Source of the DNA: Telmatactis stephensoni
Lineage: Eukaryota > Cnidaria > Anthozoa > Actiniaria > Isophelliidae
Assembly: GCA_029948255.1 (NCBI GenBank)
Contig: JALIZF010001915.1
Span: 248,001-312,000, forward strand
DNA length: 64,000 nucleotides
Direction of reading: 5' to 3'
This document shows positions 35,557 to 47,507 of this stretch, piece after piece (the stretch's first letter is position 1; every line of letters starts with the position of its first letter). The notes beneath the pieces are model-generated. The model was not told the origin of the DNA. It worked only from the letters and a program-made list of their open reading frames with translations, and did not search any database. The translations under genes and the position numbers were made by a program.

Positions 35557-36360
35557 AATCCCGGGTATAGATGTGAAAAATCATCTATTTTTAGCCCATG
35601 CTCTCCAAAGAACCACCCTATATATAAAAGAGATTAAAACTTGGATTATGAGATCTTATACTGGCGGTTGGTAAATATATACTTTTCATGTAGTTGAAAT
35701 TACAGTAGAAATGTAAATTAGTATCATCTGTCAGGTGTCTATTTACTAGCAATATCTAAATGGAAATCTGAAACACCAACTGACAACGTTACTTAGCTTA
35801 GTTTTAAATCAATGACATTTTCAGACTTAGCTTGTTAAAGAGCTTGGTTTGACTGTGATGATCTAGGCCTATTTTTAAAAGAGACGTTGTCTAATTAAAG
35901 CAGCTGGAAAAGTATATGGATATAGAAATTGCTCAAAATACAAAACACAGCTTTTTTTTATAAAAAAAAACGTTTTTTTGCGCAGTTTATGCGACTCACC
36001 TGAAAGGAAGCATGAGTCAGTAACTGACAACTAATAAATGGCTTTAGATTTAACTGACTGCTGACATTTGTATTTCACTAACAATTCAATCAAAAGCTAG
36101 GACTGAAATATTCGTTACGTTTACTTAATTTCCCTCCCTCTTCTATTGGGTCTTTTTTGGTGAATTTATAAATAAAGTTTATCAGTGATTAGACTAACTT
36201 ATCATGTTAAAATCAAAATAATCGTATAATTTTAGGAATGGAATTAAGACAGAGTCCTACCCGAATAAATGAAAGTCTTAATTAATCATTAACTCCCACT
36301 CAACAGACAACTGACGCGAGAAAGGTACGTCAAAAGTGACATTTCCTCCTCCCTCACACA
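35557..36360. other. Gene-free interval
   Basis: AT-rich unique sequence. No exon or repeat recognised. Confidence 0.4.
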
Positions 36361-36458
36361 CCACCCTCAGTGTGCCGACAGTCTAGGGTTTCTGAAGGCA
36401 GAAGGAAAATATCATCATTACTTGTTTGAAAAGGAAAAAGCATATGAACCACTAATAA

Positions 36459-36962
<504 letters not shown>

Positions 36963-39900
36963 TTCACAGACTATGGAAGCAATAGAGCATAAGATTGTTC
37001 TCATGCCAGTGGAAGCAAAGCCACTAATGTACAGATTTGTTTTCATTTTATTTTTGACTTCATATTTTCATCTAGGGAAATCGAAACTTCACCTTCTTGA
37101 TTATTTTTACAAAATTTAGCTATATTCGTTTTTGAGTATTAAACTATATATAGAACAGTTTTCGTATGACTGGAAGACCAGCACGGCTATCGCACGGTAC
37201 GGTTACGGCAGGAATTTCGAATCTTTTTATTTAATAATAATAATAATAAACTTTATTAGTACTTATTTACATGAAAGCTGTGATTCAAAAACTAAAAACT
37301 AAGCTCCCACCCACACTCACCCACACTTTGCAATAGATTAAAAAATATATGAATATTAAGCATTATATATAAAAATAAATATTATATATGTAGTATGTAT
37401 GGAAGACAAATGCGGTATTAGAATGAAAAGGTAAAAATGTAGGTGACAAATCAAAGAACTGAAGAGAAAAAAAGCTATATCTGTTAGATTAAAAAGCTAT
37501 ATCCGTCTATGATTATAAAAAAGATTGGCTCGATCGTAGCTTCCATCTCTCGGCACTGAGAGCAAGACACGGCGCCAACCGTTTCACACTCATACGAAAT
37601 CTGCTCTAATATTGAAATGATATATATAAAAACTCGCATATAAACATTTATATCATACACTTGTAAGTTAGCCAGACCTTGCCTTTTGTCTATAACTGTA
37701 GTTTAAGCGCCTCTGACGTCATCAAGATCCAATACCGGCTGACAAAAATAACTGAACCAGAGCAAAGATAGATAGTTTGTGATGTAATGTTGAATTGTTC
37801 TTGATGTTATTAGACAGGAATGTGAGTTTCTGATGTAACGTAAACTCTATCCTTGCAGTTCTCTGCAGTTGTTCTTGAAGTTCTTAGAAATCATATGGTT
37901 TGTTTTAGCGCCTACATGTTGAAAAAGCTATTCTAGTTAAAAAACAGGGACACAAATAAAATATTTTCGGTCAAATGTCAAAGTGGGACTGTCAAGTACT
38001 TCAGTATTAAAATGATATCTTTTGATACCTTGACGAGTTCCTTGTTGAAATATTGGTGCACGAATATAATGTATATTGGTACGTATGATATTCGTGTACG
38101 CATATAGCCGATCTTAATACTGGCGATTTTTGTATATCAATCACGTGACCACGTGATCTAAGTATACTTTGTCACGTGTCCTTACATCTATTACGATATA
38201 GAAAACTGATTTTCTTTAAAATAATTTCTGAGATCAATTGTTCTTCCGCTCCTCCGGTCCATTGCAACTAGTCGACTCAATGCAACTGGCAGTTCCTACA
38301 TATCATAAACGAATAATAAACATTCATAAATACATGTCTGTCACAGGACAGATATACTTTAGAAAAGTATATAAAAAATGCCAAACGTCTTGAGAAGGGC
38401 TATATATAGATACCTATAAGACTATTTATAAAGATATGTATTTATTTGAGAATTATCAAATATTTGAGAAAAAACGCTCGCGCCGAAATACCGTAAACCG
38501 TGTTTACATCGGAGAATGGAAACGTGCATTTCTGCACGCGTTTTAATATAGAAAGATATAAATATATTTATTTTTTAGATTGTAATGGCCTTGATTTTAT
38601 ATCAAAAAGATCTTGTCTGCCTGCGCCAGTAATTACAGGTCTAATATGTATCATGTCAGCAATTATCTCTCTTTTGTCTGGTCTTTATCGTTATATTCCA
38701 CAAGTAAGACTACACATTCTTGAAATTCCATATTCTGGCTGCCATCTGGTCAAGTGTTCTCATTAGTGACGTCAACCTCGCTTTTTTGTTTGCGTTTTTT
38801 TCGTCTTTATAGAAAAAATTAACCCAGAATAACATACAATACTGATTAAATGCAAGTTCAATGCAAGTTCTTCGCAGACGCACATGACATTTACAATATG
38901 TGTTAGATCCTGAAAACCTCTCTTCTTTTTGTTCTTTGTTGGAGTTTACAAATTGCTCAACTACACTGAACTGGACGTCCATATTTGGTTTTTCATTTCC
39001 AATAACGGCAAGTGATCAAGCACTTTAAAGTAAGTTCAAGAAGAAGGCGTTAGGTGTAGCTGGGAAGAAGTTAGGAGAAAACATTAATCTTTCTATAAGA
39101 TTTTGTAATTAGTGTAGGTTTACTAGCTATTGATGTGTAATAGTACAGTCTAGTAAGAACAAAAGGAACAATGGAATTAGGGTTTACTAAATTTCCTCTT
39201 GGGTTCACTTGAGCATGTAATAAGTAAGTATACACGAAGGCAGGAATTTTAGAATGGTTTTCATAAACCCGTGAAATAAAAACTAGCTATTTAAGAGGAA
39301 TTTTTTTCAAGTTCGAGCAGTGAACGACAAAAACTCCCGAGTTGAAGAATAGCCGTTGTACAAAACTAAAATCGTTTCTGTCAGAAAGTTTAAGATGTTT
39401 GTAAGTAGTTTTGGCCGATGAAAGTTGAAACAAAGTGTTAAACCGAACTGAGCGAAAATTTGGATTAAAGCTCTCACGAAGGTCTAGTTTTTGGCGCTTT
39501 TCGCCATTATTGCTCGTCATAGAAAAAATCTCCTCTTAATGTGTAATACAGTAAAATTAACCCTGCATATAATAGGAACCAATAGCTGGCTTTTAAGAAC
39601 CTGTTAGGCTAAAACCTTCATTTTAGGCCCCCCTTACATAAGAACCTATGTAGCCTAAAATTCCAAACATTTCTTATTGATAAAATAACCAAGATACCAA
39701 GCTCTGATGGGTCATGAAAATGAGGTAGAGTAAAATATCAAGCAACTTCAAATTCATGCCTTATGTGTAGATTTATCATCCACAAAAGTAAGTACAAGGG
39801 TAGTTTCTTCTTTAGTAAAACAAGTATAACTGTGTGACATTGCATACGATTATTTTTTCTGAAATAGATGACAATATACAGTAATTTTCTCAACAAGAAA

Positions 39901-40580
39901 AAACGTACGTGAAAGGTGAAAGCCCAAGAAAAATGTATAGAAATAATGAAAACCACCTTGAAAGGAGAGTTTCAGAACTAGTAGTAAGAAAAAAGGATTT
40001 TCTTTAAAAAAATAAGAATCTGTTTAATTAAGAACCTAAATACCCTAGTTTTTCTTTAAATACCACTGATTTATATAAGATCCTGTATGTGGTTTACTTT
40101 AAAAATTCAGGTTCTTATATACGGGGGTTTTTACTCCAGTCAAATAAGAACAAAAGAAAACAATGGAATTAGGGTCTATTAACATGTATTAGTTTAGTAA
40201 CTATTTTACGGGTTTATGAATAACACTCTATCATATATTTGTGGGCCATCAACGCCTGATAGCTTTACGTAAGCATAGTTGATCGAGGCTAACGTTGAAA
40301 TTGAAATGTTCCATGCCAACTTGAGGGAAATGATATATTAACTTTTAGTGAAAATTTTGGCCATTTAGGCTCTTAAAAAAGCTTGCAACATAAATAGCAG
40401 CAATTTCGTAATATCAATTTCCGCGCATCGGGCATTCTCGAGAAACTACTAGTCCATATCCCACACACTAAAAGTTTCGCCCAGGATCTTCTTCATTTTC
40501 AGTCAGTACGACTGAGTAGATAATTTTTCTATGTGATACAATTATACATTTACTTATTTGTTTTTCCGCCAGTACTCTTA
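36963..40580. other. Gene-free interval
   Basis: No exon recognised. A patch at about 37160-37250 (GCACGGTACGGTTACGGCAG) and 37595-37610 resembles 1665-1700 and 1745-1780, so an old dispersed repeat is likely. An (AAT)n run lies at 37235. TTCTTATATACGGGGGTTTT and 'cccttacataagaacctatg' near 39630-40130 suggest another diverged inverted element. Confidence 0.4.
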
Positions 40581-41134
40581 AAGTGCAACTTAGCTTTGAT
40601 GAAAAATCGGTGAAATTTTATTTAGCAGAAACTTCGTGAAATAAATCTTCAAAGGTCTATTGATCACGAGTTGAAATATTTTTTTGGTATTCAAAAGGGA
40701 AATACTAGATTTGTAGCGTTCTTTTTAGGTGTCAGTGACGTCATCGACTCAACTCATGGATTCACTCCATACATTTCTTAGCTTTGTATTTTGCATATAT
40801 CAAATATCTCTATGTAATTTTTTTCAATTAAAGATCACTGGCCATGCAGTTAATCCTTGACACAACTGCAAGAAAACCCTTTTAAGCAAAATTATTAGAG
40901 CGGAAATAAATAGAATATAATTCAAGTCATAAAATACAAAGAAATGTATGGAGTAAATCCATGAGTTGAGTCGATGACGTCACTGGCACCTAAAAAAACC
41001 GCTAAAAATCTAGTACTTCCCTTTTGAATGCCAAAAATATATTTTAACTGGTGATCAATAGACCCTTGAAGATTTATTTCACGAAGTTTCTGCTAAACAG
41101 AATTTCACCGTTTTTTAATCAGAGTAGCACTATA
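40581..41134. mobile_element. Inverted element with arms of about 210 bp
   Basis: Left arm 40581-40796 and right arm 40930-41134 are complementary with scattered mismatches: CGGTGAAATTTTATTTAGCA against TGCTAAACAGAATTTCACCG, and TGACGTCATCGACTCAACTC against its complement. The spacer is about 130 bp. No coding capacity. Lies 540 bp upstream of tyrosinase B. Confidence 0.85.
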
Positions 41135-41464
41135 AATTGTTATTTCAAGATCAGTTTCACGCTAGTTTCTCGTTAGGTTCCAGCCTCTGGCAATAATTGC
41201 AGTAACCGACATTGATGATTAATTAAATAGTGATAAATAGATAAAATGAATAACTCTTTATTTTTAGACGGAGCCAATTTATGTAGCTTTCGCTATTCCC
41301 CTATTGGGCCGTCTTCAATCTCACACTCACTACCTCTACATTAAATATTTTCCATATAACACTCAACTCACATGTTGATTTTTGTTGAGAGAGGTAAAAA
41401 CCGGAGAACCCGGAGAAAAAACCCTCGTGACATGGTAGAGAACAACACATCAAACAAATTCAGT

Positions 41465-41545
41465 TCACTTATGGTCCTGGGACTCGAACCCGGACCACAG
41501 CGATATGAATGGCCAGCGCTCTCTCACCTCGGTCACTCGTGATTA
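41465..41545 (-). repeat. tRNA-like fragment, minus strand
   Basis: Reads on the minus strand through GGTCCGGGTTCGAGTCCCAG, a good B box, with a degraded A-box region about 40 bp upstream. Probably a SINE head; the body is not recognised among the three families here. Confidence 0.45.
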
Positions 41546-41671
41546 GTTCAGTTGTCGTTAGGTCCCAGCCTCTAGCAATTAATTGCAGTAACAGACAATG
41601 ATGATTAAATAAATGATCATAAATTGTATTTATAGTTTCAGAACTTGACACAGATGACACTGTTATCTAAA

Positions 41672-44600
41672 ATGGCTTCAAAATTCTTGTTAATCCTCAC
41701 GATACTTCTAATCCTGAAAACGCAAATTGAATGTGATCTAGTTGATGAGTTGTCATGCGCCAATCGTGTGCATGATGAGTGCAAGGATTGCAAGTTTAAT
41801 CCCTTCATTGGAAAAATGATGAACAAGACCTTTTGCAGGAAGCTACAGGTACTATAAACATCATGGAAATGAGCGATGAATTAAGGGGAGGAATAAAAAC
41901 CTAAAGACGAAGGGGTTCTTGGAAGCGAAATGAGAGATGAAAGGGGAAGAATAAGAACTGGAAGACGATGGGGTTTCTGGAAGGCGCAATGAGAGACTGA
42001 AAGGGAAGGAAAAAAAGGAAGATGACGGGATTCTGGGAGGCCATATAATTGGAAAAGGATGTTGATGATACCACGGCATGCAGTAAACCAGTTAGTGCGC
42101 CAGCAGAGTACAATCATTGCCAAAATTGTTGGAACGACTGGCTTTTTGATGATGGCTTTTTGGGAAATGCAGCACTGAGTCTGCGTATGTTGCTTTCGCT
42201 TCTGCTTCCGTCGCTCGTGAAAACCAGGCCTTAGGCCTTTCGTCCAGACTAAAAAAGACGTTTTATTTTTATGACAGTGGACAAAATGCTACTGATGAAA
42301 AATATGAGTTGTTTTACCTTATAATTATAATTAATTTATTTTAATAACCGTTTTGGTGTATTTAGAGTTGTGGAAAGTGTCTGGCAGTTCCAAGATGTTC
42401 GTCTGTATATCTAGAACGATTCAAGAACTTAGTCTTAGTTACAATGAAGCTAAGCAAACGCTTTTGCCCTCACCTTGATTACAGAGACTTATCAAAAATG
42501 CAGAAAGGTAAGAGTAACGTACGGGCCGGGTGAACTAGAGCGATTTTACATTTGGTAAACTGGCGTCTCTTATCACCACCACCACCACCATCATCATCAT
42601 GATCCGCATCACCATCATCACCATCATCACCATCATCACCATAATCATCGCATGACCATCACCATCGCCCGGTCATCATAATGATCATCATCATCATCAT
42701 CTTTCACTTCGTGTCGATAAGAGCATGTTGCTACATCAGTAATGTGCTTTATTTCTTGAATAATGATATGCTATTAATTACAAGTTTATATTTCACCCCT
42801 CTTCCATGTATACAAATATACTTGAATACTGTCGGAAATCTGGACAGCATAACCACGAGACTGAAGGCCCGGACACACGATACAACATTTTGCATCCACT
42901 GCAACATTGAGCCCAACAGTTGCAGGTTTAGGATCAAGTTCTTCTTCTGCAACATTGCGCGCAACATTGCAGTGGTGGACATATGGCGGTGCTGTGTTGC
43001 TTGTAATGTTGCAGAAAATGTTGCAGGAATGTGTCCGGGCCTTGAAACTCTGCGTACGCCCTTATAAAAACCTTCGGCAGCCAAACAGAGACGTAGTGAG
43101 GCCCGAGCTAAAGGGGGCAGTCAATGGACAGGTTAAATGTCAAGGTCAAGTTCCCACCAAAATATGCTAATTTCCCTAGGAAGAACGTTTTGGGACAAAA
43201 GCACGTCCAGCATCGAGAAACAAAAACAAACTTTGTCCAAGTGCGGAGTATACTTGAGATAACATTTGAATATTGTGAATTAAATTAAAAGTAAAAAAAC
43301 TTTTGAGGGATATCATTGACATCATCCTTTAGAAGGCTCAAGTCCAAAATTTTAGAACGGGACGATCGCCCTTCTTCCCCTGGCGCCCTCCTGGCTACGC
43401 CACTGACCAAATGTAACGTGTTGGAGCGTATGCCATCTTCTTAGGGTTCTAGATATAGCCTCCTCCGCAGGCAACCTTTTGGGCTTCCTGTGCGAAATTT
43501 TGAGAAAAGAAAAGACTGGGGACGAAAAGGAGGAGGGAAAGGTTCTAGATTTACCAACTATATGTAGCGAATGAATGATAAATATTCAATGCGCGGAAGA
43601 TTGGCCTTACGAAGAGCACTCTAAAAAAATGGCACAAAACAGGGCAGCATGTTACTTCATGTTATTTCTCCTGCATATAGCTTTACGATAAGAACATTGA
43701 ATTTAAAACGTATTTTTTACATATTTTTATTCTTTAGGACATGGAAAGTGTAAAAGTCATAAACGCTATGTCTACGATGACTGTGGACAGCGGTGTACCT
43801 GTGAAAATGGAGTTTACGTGGACTGCGTGCGCATACGTAAAGAATTTACTCAGATGACCTTTAAAGAACGAAGTCGCTTCATTAAAGCTTACTACAAGGC
43901 TTCCACAGACCCACGCTATAAAGACGAATTTGAAAAGCTTTTAAACAAGCATGGAGAAATACCAAGCGATTATCTGCACCACATGCGCCCAATATTTTTC
44001 CCTTGGCATCGATGGCATTTGTTGAAAATAGAAAATTTTCTTCGTCGAATTGACTGTAGGGTTACCGTGCCTTACTATGATTGGTCAGTAAGAGCCAGTC
44101 ATGGTACAGTTTGGCGCACTTCTGATCCTACTGACGTTTGGCACTCACAAGGTCTAGGTGGTAATGGTGTACGCCCTTCGCACTGTGTACAAGATGGAGT
44201 TTTCAGAGAAGGCAACTGGAAAATGCCGATATTTAAAGGTGGGGGTTGCCTCAAAAGAAATTTTAACTTCAAATGCAAACTTTACAACGCGAGAAAGGTG
44301 AAGAGATTGATGAAAAAAAAGTTTAAAGACTTTGAAACCGAAGTTAGAGAGGAAATGCACGCTATGTTTCACGATTGTGTTGGAGGAAACATGCCTGAGA
44401 ATACACTATCATCGATGGCTCCAGAATTTGTCTTACATCATGGCTATATGGATAAACTCTGGAGTGATTTCCAGAAACGCGGGCTCAAATACAAGTTCGC
44501 TTATTATCCCTCGATTAACTTTCGTATGCCCTTTGCCGACCTGTATTCGTTTCAGCTACTTGATAACGCCATGCTGCCTGGTGACGTTAGCGTAGAATAT

Positions 44601-44714
44601 CAGGACATGAAAACTAACATGAAAAAGAAAAAACGATACAATCCACGAGTTACCGAAATTGAAGAGGAAGAGATTGTATATGCTAACAATGATGATGATG
44701 ATTTTTTTTTATGA
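41672..44714 (+). CDS. Secreted tyrosinase-like copper oxidase B
   Basis: Paralogue of gene A with the same three-exon plan and phases: 41672-41848, 42366-42507, 43738-44714; 431 residues. Start chosen at MASKFLLILTILLIL, giving a compact signal peptide; an upstream ATG at 41654 would add six residues. The Cys-rich region follows the same spacing (SCGKCLAVPRC in exon 2, CGQRCTC in exon 3). CuA: HHMRPIFFPWHRW plus an upstream His in NKHGE. CuB: MHAMFHDCVGG and EFVLHHGYMDKLW. All expected copper ligands are present. Unlike A, it has a C-terminal extension of about 30 residues, Lys-rich then acidic (EIEEEE, NNDDDDFFL), absent from A. A likely extracellular phenol oxidase of unknown substrate. 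The introns hold a CAC/CAT microsatellite and a MITE. Confidence 0.9.
42573..42712 (+). repeat. (CAC/CAT)n microsatellite in tyrosinase B intron 2
   Basis: Runs of CACCACCACC, CATCATCAT and CACCATCAT over about 140 bp. Would code for poly-His or Ile if translated, but lies between the donor at 42508 and the acceptor at 43737. Confidence 0.9.
42864..43043. mobile_element. Palindromic MITE ('echo' type 5) in tyrosinase B intron 2
   Basis: Ends AAGGCCCGGACACACGATAC and AATGTGTCCGGGCCTT. The words TGCAACATTG and CAACATTTTG or complements recur about seven times inside. Confidence 0.85.
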
Positions 44715-45524
44715 TAGATGATATGTCAAGCGAAATAGTTCCTGAGTAGTACACTAGAACTTAGTAACACTAGTACACTAGTAACTCGAACTTCCAGGGA
44801 AACTTATTATTGTTTGGAATAGCGGGGGTTCGAGATAACGGAAGAAAATTGACTGAAAAAATGAATCAAGAGAAATGGGTTCGTGATCAAGAGGTTTTCA
44901 AGTTGACGAGGTATTAGGGTAGAACAAAACAATTGAGTTAGCAAGGCCGTAGTGACAGTCCACAGGGGCCGAGGGGGCACAGTTTTTCTGAGAATATTAA
45001 AATAATAATAATAATAATCAGAGCAAGCAAAAAATGTTAGATGACAAAAAAAAATGTTGGAGCACTTTTTGTTTTAGATCGACCAAATGCACATGATGAA
45101 CAAACTGTAATATTCAATATTATCATATTTTCTTGTACACTTGAATGACTAATGTTGGTTTTAGTACTTATCTCATGGAACTGAAAGTTGTAATTGTTAT
45201 TTAACTATGAGATTTCATTTTCTCATTGTATCTGCATAGGTGCATAGATGACATTAAATTGTGGTGAGAACAAAAACATTGCGCCACTAGACAAAGTTGC
45301 ACGGCATGCCTGTAGTTCTGACCCTATTTTAATGTCTTATGTGCATTTGTTAGTAGAAAACAGAGGCAAGGAACAATTAAATCTTTTTGAAATAACATTT
45401 ATCAAAATATTTCAACCAATCACCATGAATGTGTAATATTTTATGACGTCATCAATGTGTCTGTATTTTGATAGACACACAACTCACTATGATTTATCAG
45501 TCAACTCTAATTTAATATGTAATT
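44715..45524. other. 3' flank of tyrosinase B
   Basis: Presumed 3' UTR and intergenic DNA. Local short direct repeats of ACTAGTACACTAGTAAC type at 44750-44785. No canonical AATAAA close to the stop. No exon seen. Confidence 0.45.
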
Positions 45525-45800
45525 ACACGTCTTTCGGATAAGGACGTTAAACTGTAGGTCCCATCTCTCCAAAACTACTTCACATACCCTTGAACTGGAG
45601 GGACGTTGAAGAACCACTATTCGAGGAGAGTAGACCATGAAGTTACCGGTGTGTGTGTGTGTGGTTTGTCTCCTTCACTACAGTCCTACAATAATTGGCA
45701 AAAGCTGTTGTTTTACACGACCACTTCAGCAAAGCTGTAAATTTTAATCGTGTCTAAATAAATATTATTATTATTATTATCCTGGCTTCACAGGAAGGGA
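45525..45800 (+). mobile_element. tRNA-derived SINE, family 1 (5'-truncated)
   Basis: Body only: TTTCGGATAAGGACGTTAAA, GAGAGTAGACCATGAAGTTA and 'ggtgtgtgtgtgtgtggtttgtc'. Ends in an (ATT)n run and CTGGCTTCACAGGAAGGGAA. The tRNA-like head is missing. Confidence 0.85.
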
Positions 45801-45888
45801 AACATAAATAAACTAAACTAATATGGACCATAGTGTTCAGTTAGAATACTATTGATAGTACTTTATCAGATGAAATAATGTCACTCAT

Positions 45889-46024
45889 ATAGAGGGATTT
45901 CGCGGCAGCCATGTTTGTGGTCAAAATAATAGACCTTTCTCCAAAGAGAAATGAAATCTTTTGCCATTCAAAAATCTTATATTGTACTTGCCCATAAACA
46001 TGGCTGCCATGAAACCTCTCTATT
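45889..46024. mobile_element. Small MITE with TAGAGGGATTTC ends
   Basis: ATAGAGGGATTTCGCGGCAG then CCATGTTTGTGG at the left, ACATGGCTGCCATGAAACCT then CTCTAT at the right. Half-copies of the same end occur inside the permuted inverted repeat (18083, 18650, 20020), where the word TGGCAGCCATG is kept. Confidence 0.85.
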
Positions 46025-47460
46025 GGGACATTCAATTCTATTATAGGGTAGGAAGTTAATGACATCACAGGTGTAAGTTTCATAGATATGAAAGAAAGCA
46101 ATGAAAATGGACCACTTGTGTCCATCATTAATTTATAAATCATAGAAAAATCATAGAAAGTTAGAAATTATGTTGAATTAAACTACATTAATCAAACATA
46201 CTTATCTTTTGTATTACATATTATTTCTTATATACCCTATTTTCACAAACATTGACCCTTTCAAAAACTAGAAGCTGAGACTAAAATGAACATTGGGAAA
46301 TGTGTTGTTTAGATGTTGATTGTAAGCAAGCATGTATATGTGGACATGAATTTTCAAACAGTGACTGAGACAAACGCTCAGGTTTTCCAAACATGCACGT
46401 GATTATGTAGCGAATTCATAGATAACACATATGAATATCCATATATTACTAATGTTCTCAGGAGCCATTTCAGTTCAAGGTTTGATAATTTTGAAATGGT
46501 CAATGTTTGTGGTTTTCACAGACATACTTATATAAATTCTATCTGGAAGTAGTACAAAATTAAGGAGACTGGAAAGGGTTTCCATAAATGAATGCACAAA
46601 AAGACTTCCCCATTACAGAATTTTTTTATATTTCATCAACGCTCAGACTCTTAAACTTAGTTAAAATAGAATAGCAAAAAATTAAAAAAAGTCACTGCGT
46701 AGTTTTAGAGATATTTGCTCAAATTCATCATGTACGCGTCAGTAGGGTCTCGTAAAATTGCTCAAACTGCGCATGCGTCAGCTTGCCTCCACTGAACAAG
46801 CAAACAGAACATTTTGTGCTAAATAATGCAAATGAAATTGATGTTTTTTTGTTCTTTAAAAAGCTTTTAGGTCCAATATTGAATAGATTCGACTTTTCTC
46901 CATTATAAACACGAAAATTTGTCAAAAAAAGTGATTTTATTGTTCAATATCATCAAATTTGCGCGCGCTCAAGAACCATCCATATCCACGAGTTCACAGG
47001 AAATAACGCTCAAGCGTGACAAGCGTGACACGGACTTAAAAGTGTGACTCTATTTGTTAGAAAACTATGCTAGCTAGCGCTCTTGACAGACACAATTTAC
47101 AGATTATAAGAACACATCGCTTTCAGAATTGCGTGTTAAAAACTTACCTTTTTATCCTGTTTAGTTCTGGCTTTTCTTTCAAAGTATTGCCAAGCAGGGA
47201 GTCATATTATCGTTAAATTGTTCGTTGAAAATAAATACACACATCATCGAAAGGCCATTTCTGTCCTTGAACTTGCAATTCCGGTTCGTCCTGTTTTTTT
47301 GGCTTTGTAACCATGCGTTGTAAATTCAGGGTTCTGATTGGCTAAGCGGCTGTCAATCACGCAAAAATTCTGTTGTTTGCGTTATTTTGGTCAAAAAATT
47401 TTTTATCAGGTTCTGGTTCCAGAAAAACACGAAATTTTTGTCTTCATCATTTCATCCTCC
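46025..47460. other. Gene-free interval, includes presumed MYLIP promoter
   Basis: No exon recognised. CpG-containing words become more frequent between 46960 and 47400, consistent with promoter-proximal DNA. No TATA box seen near 47430-47470. Confidence 0.35.
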
Positions 47461-47491
47461 ATTTTTAGGGCGAACTGCTGAACAAGTGCAA

Positions 47492-47497
47492 ATGTAA
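47492..47497 (+). promoter_or_regulatory. Start-stop uORF (ATG-TAA) in MYLIP leader
   Basis: ATGTAA sits 10 bases upstream of the main ATG at 47508. In a scanning model a ribosome starting here would terminate at once, which can dampen main-frame translation. Only relevant if transcription starts upstream of 47492. Confidence 0.5.
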
Positions 47498-47507
47498 AGC
47501 TCTGACT

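Noticed and set aside
42681..43170. 128-codon frame downstream of the CAT repeat
   Set aside because: Lies in tyrosinase B intron 2, begins in the microsatellite and ends in a MITE; out of phase with the real exons.
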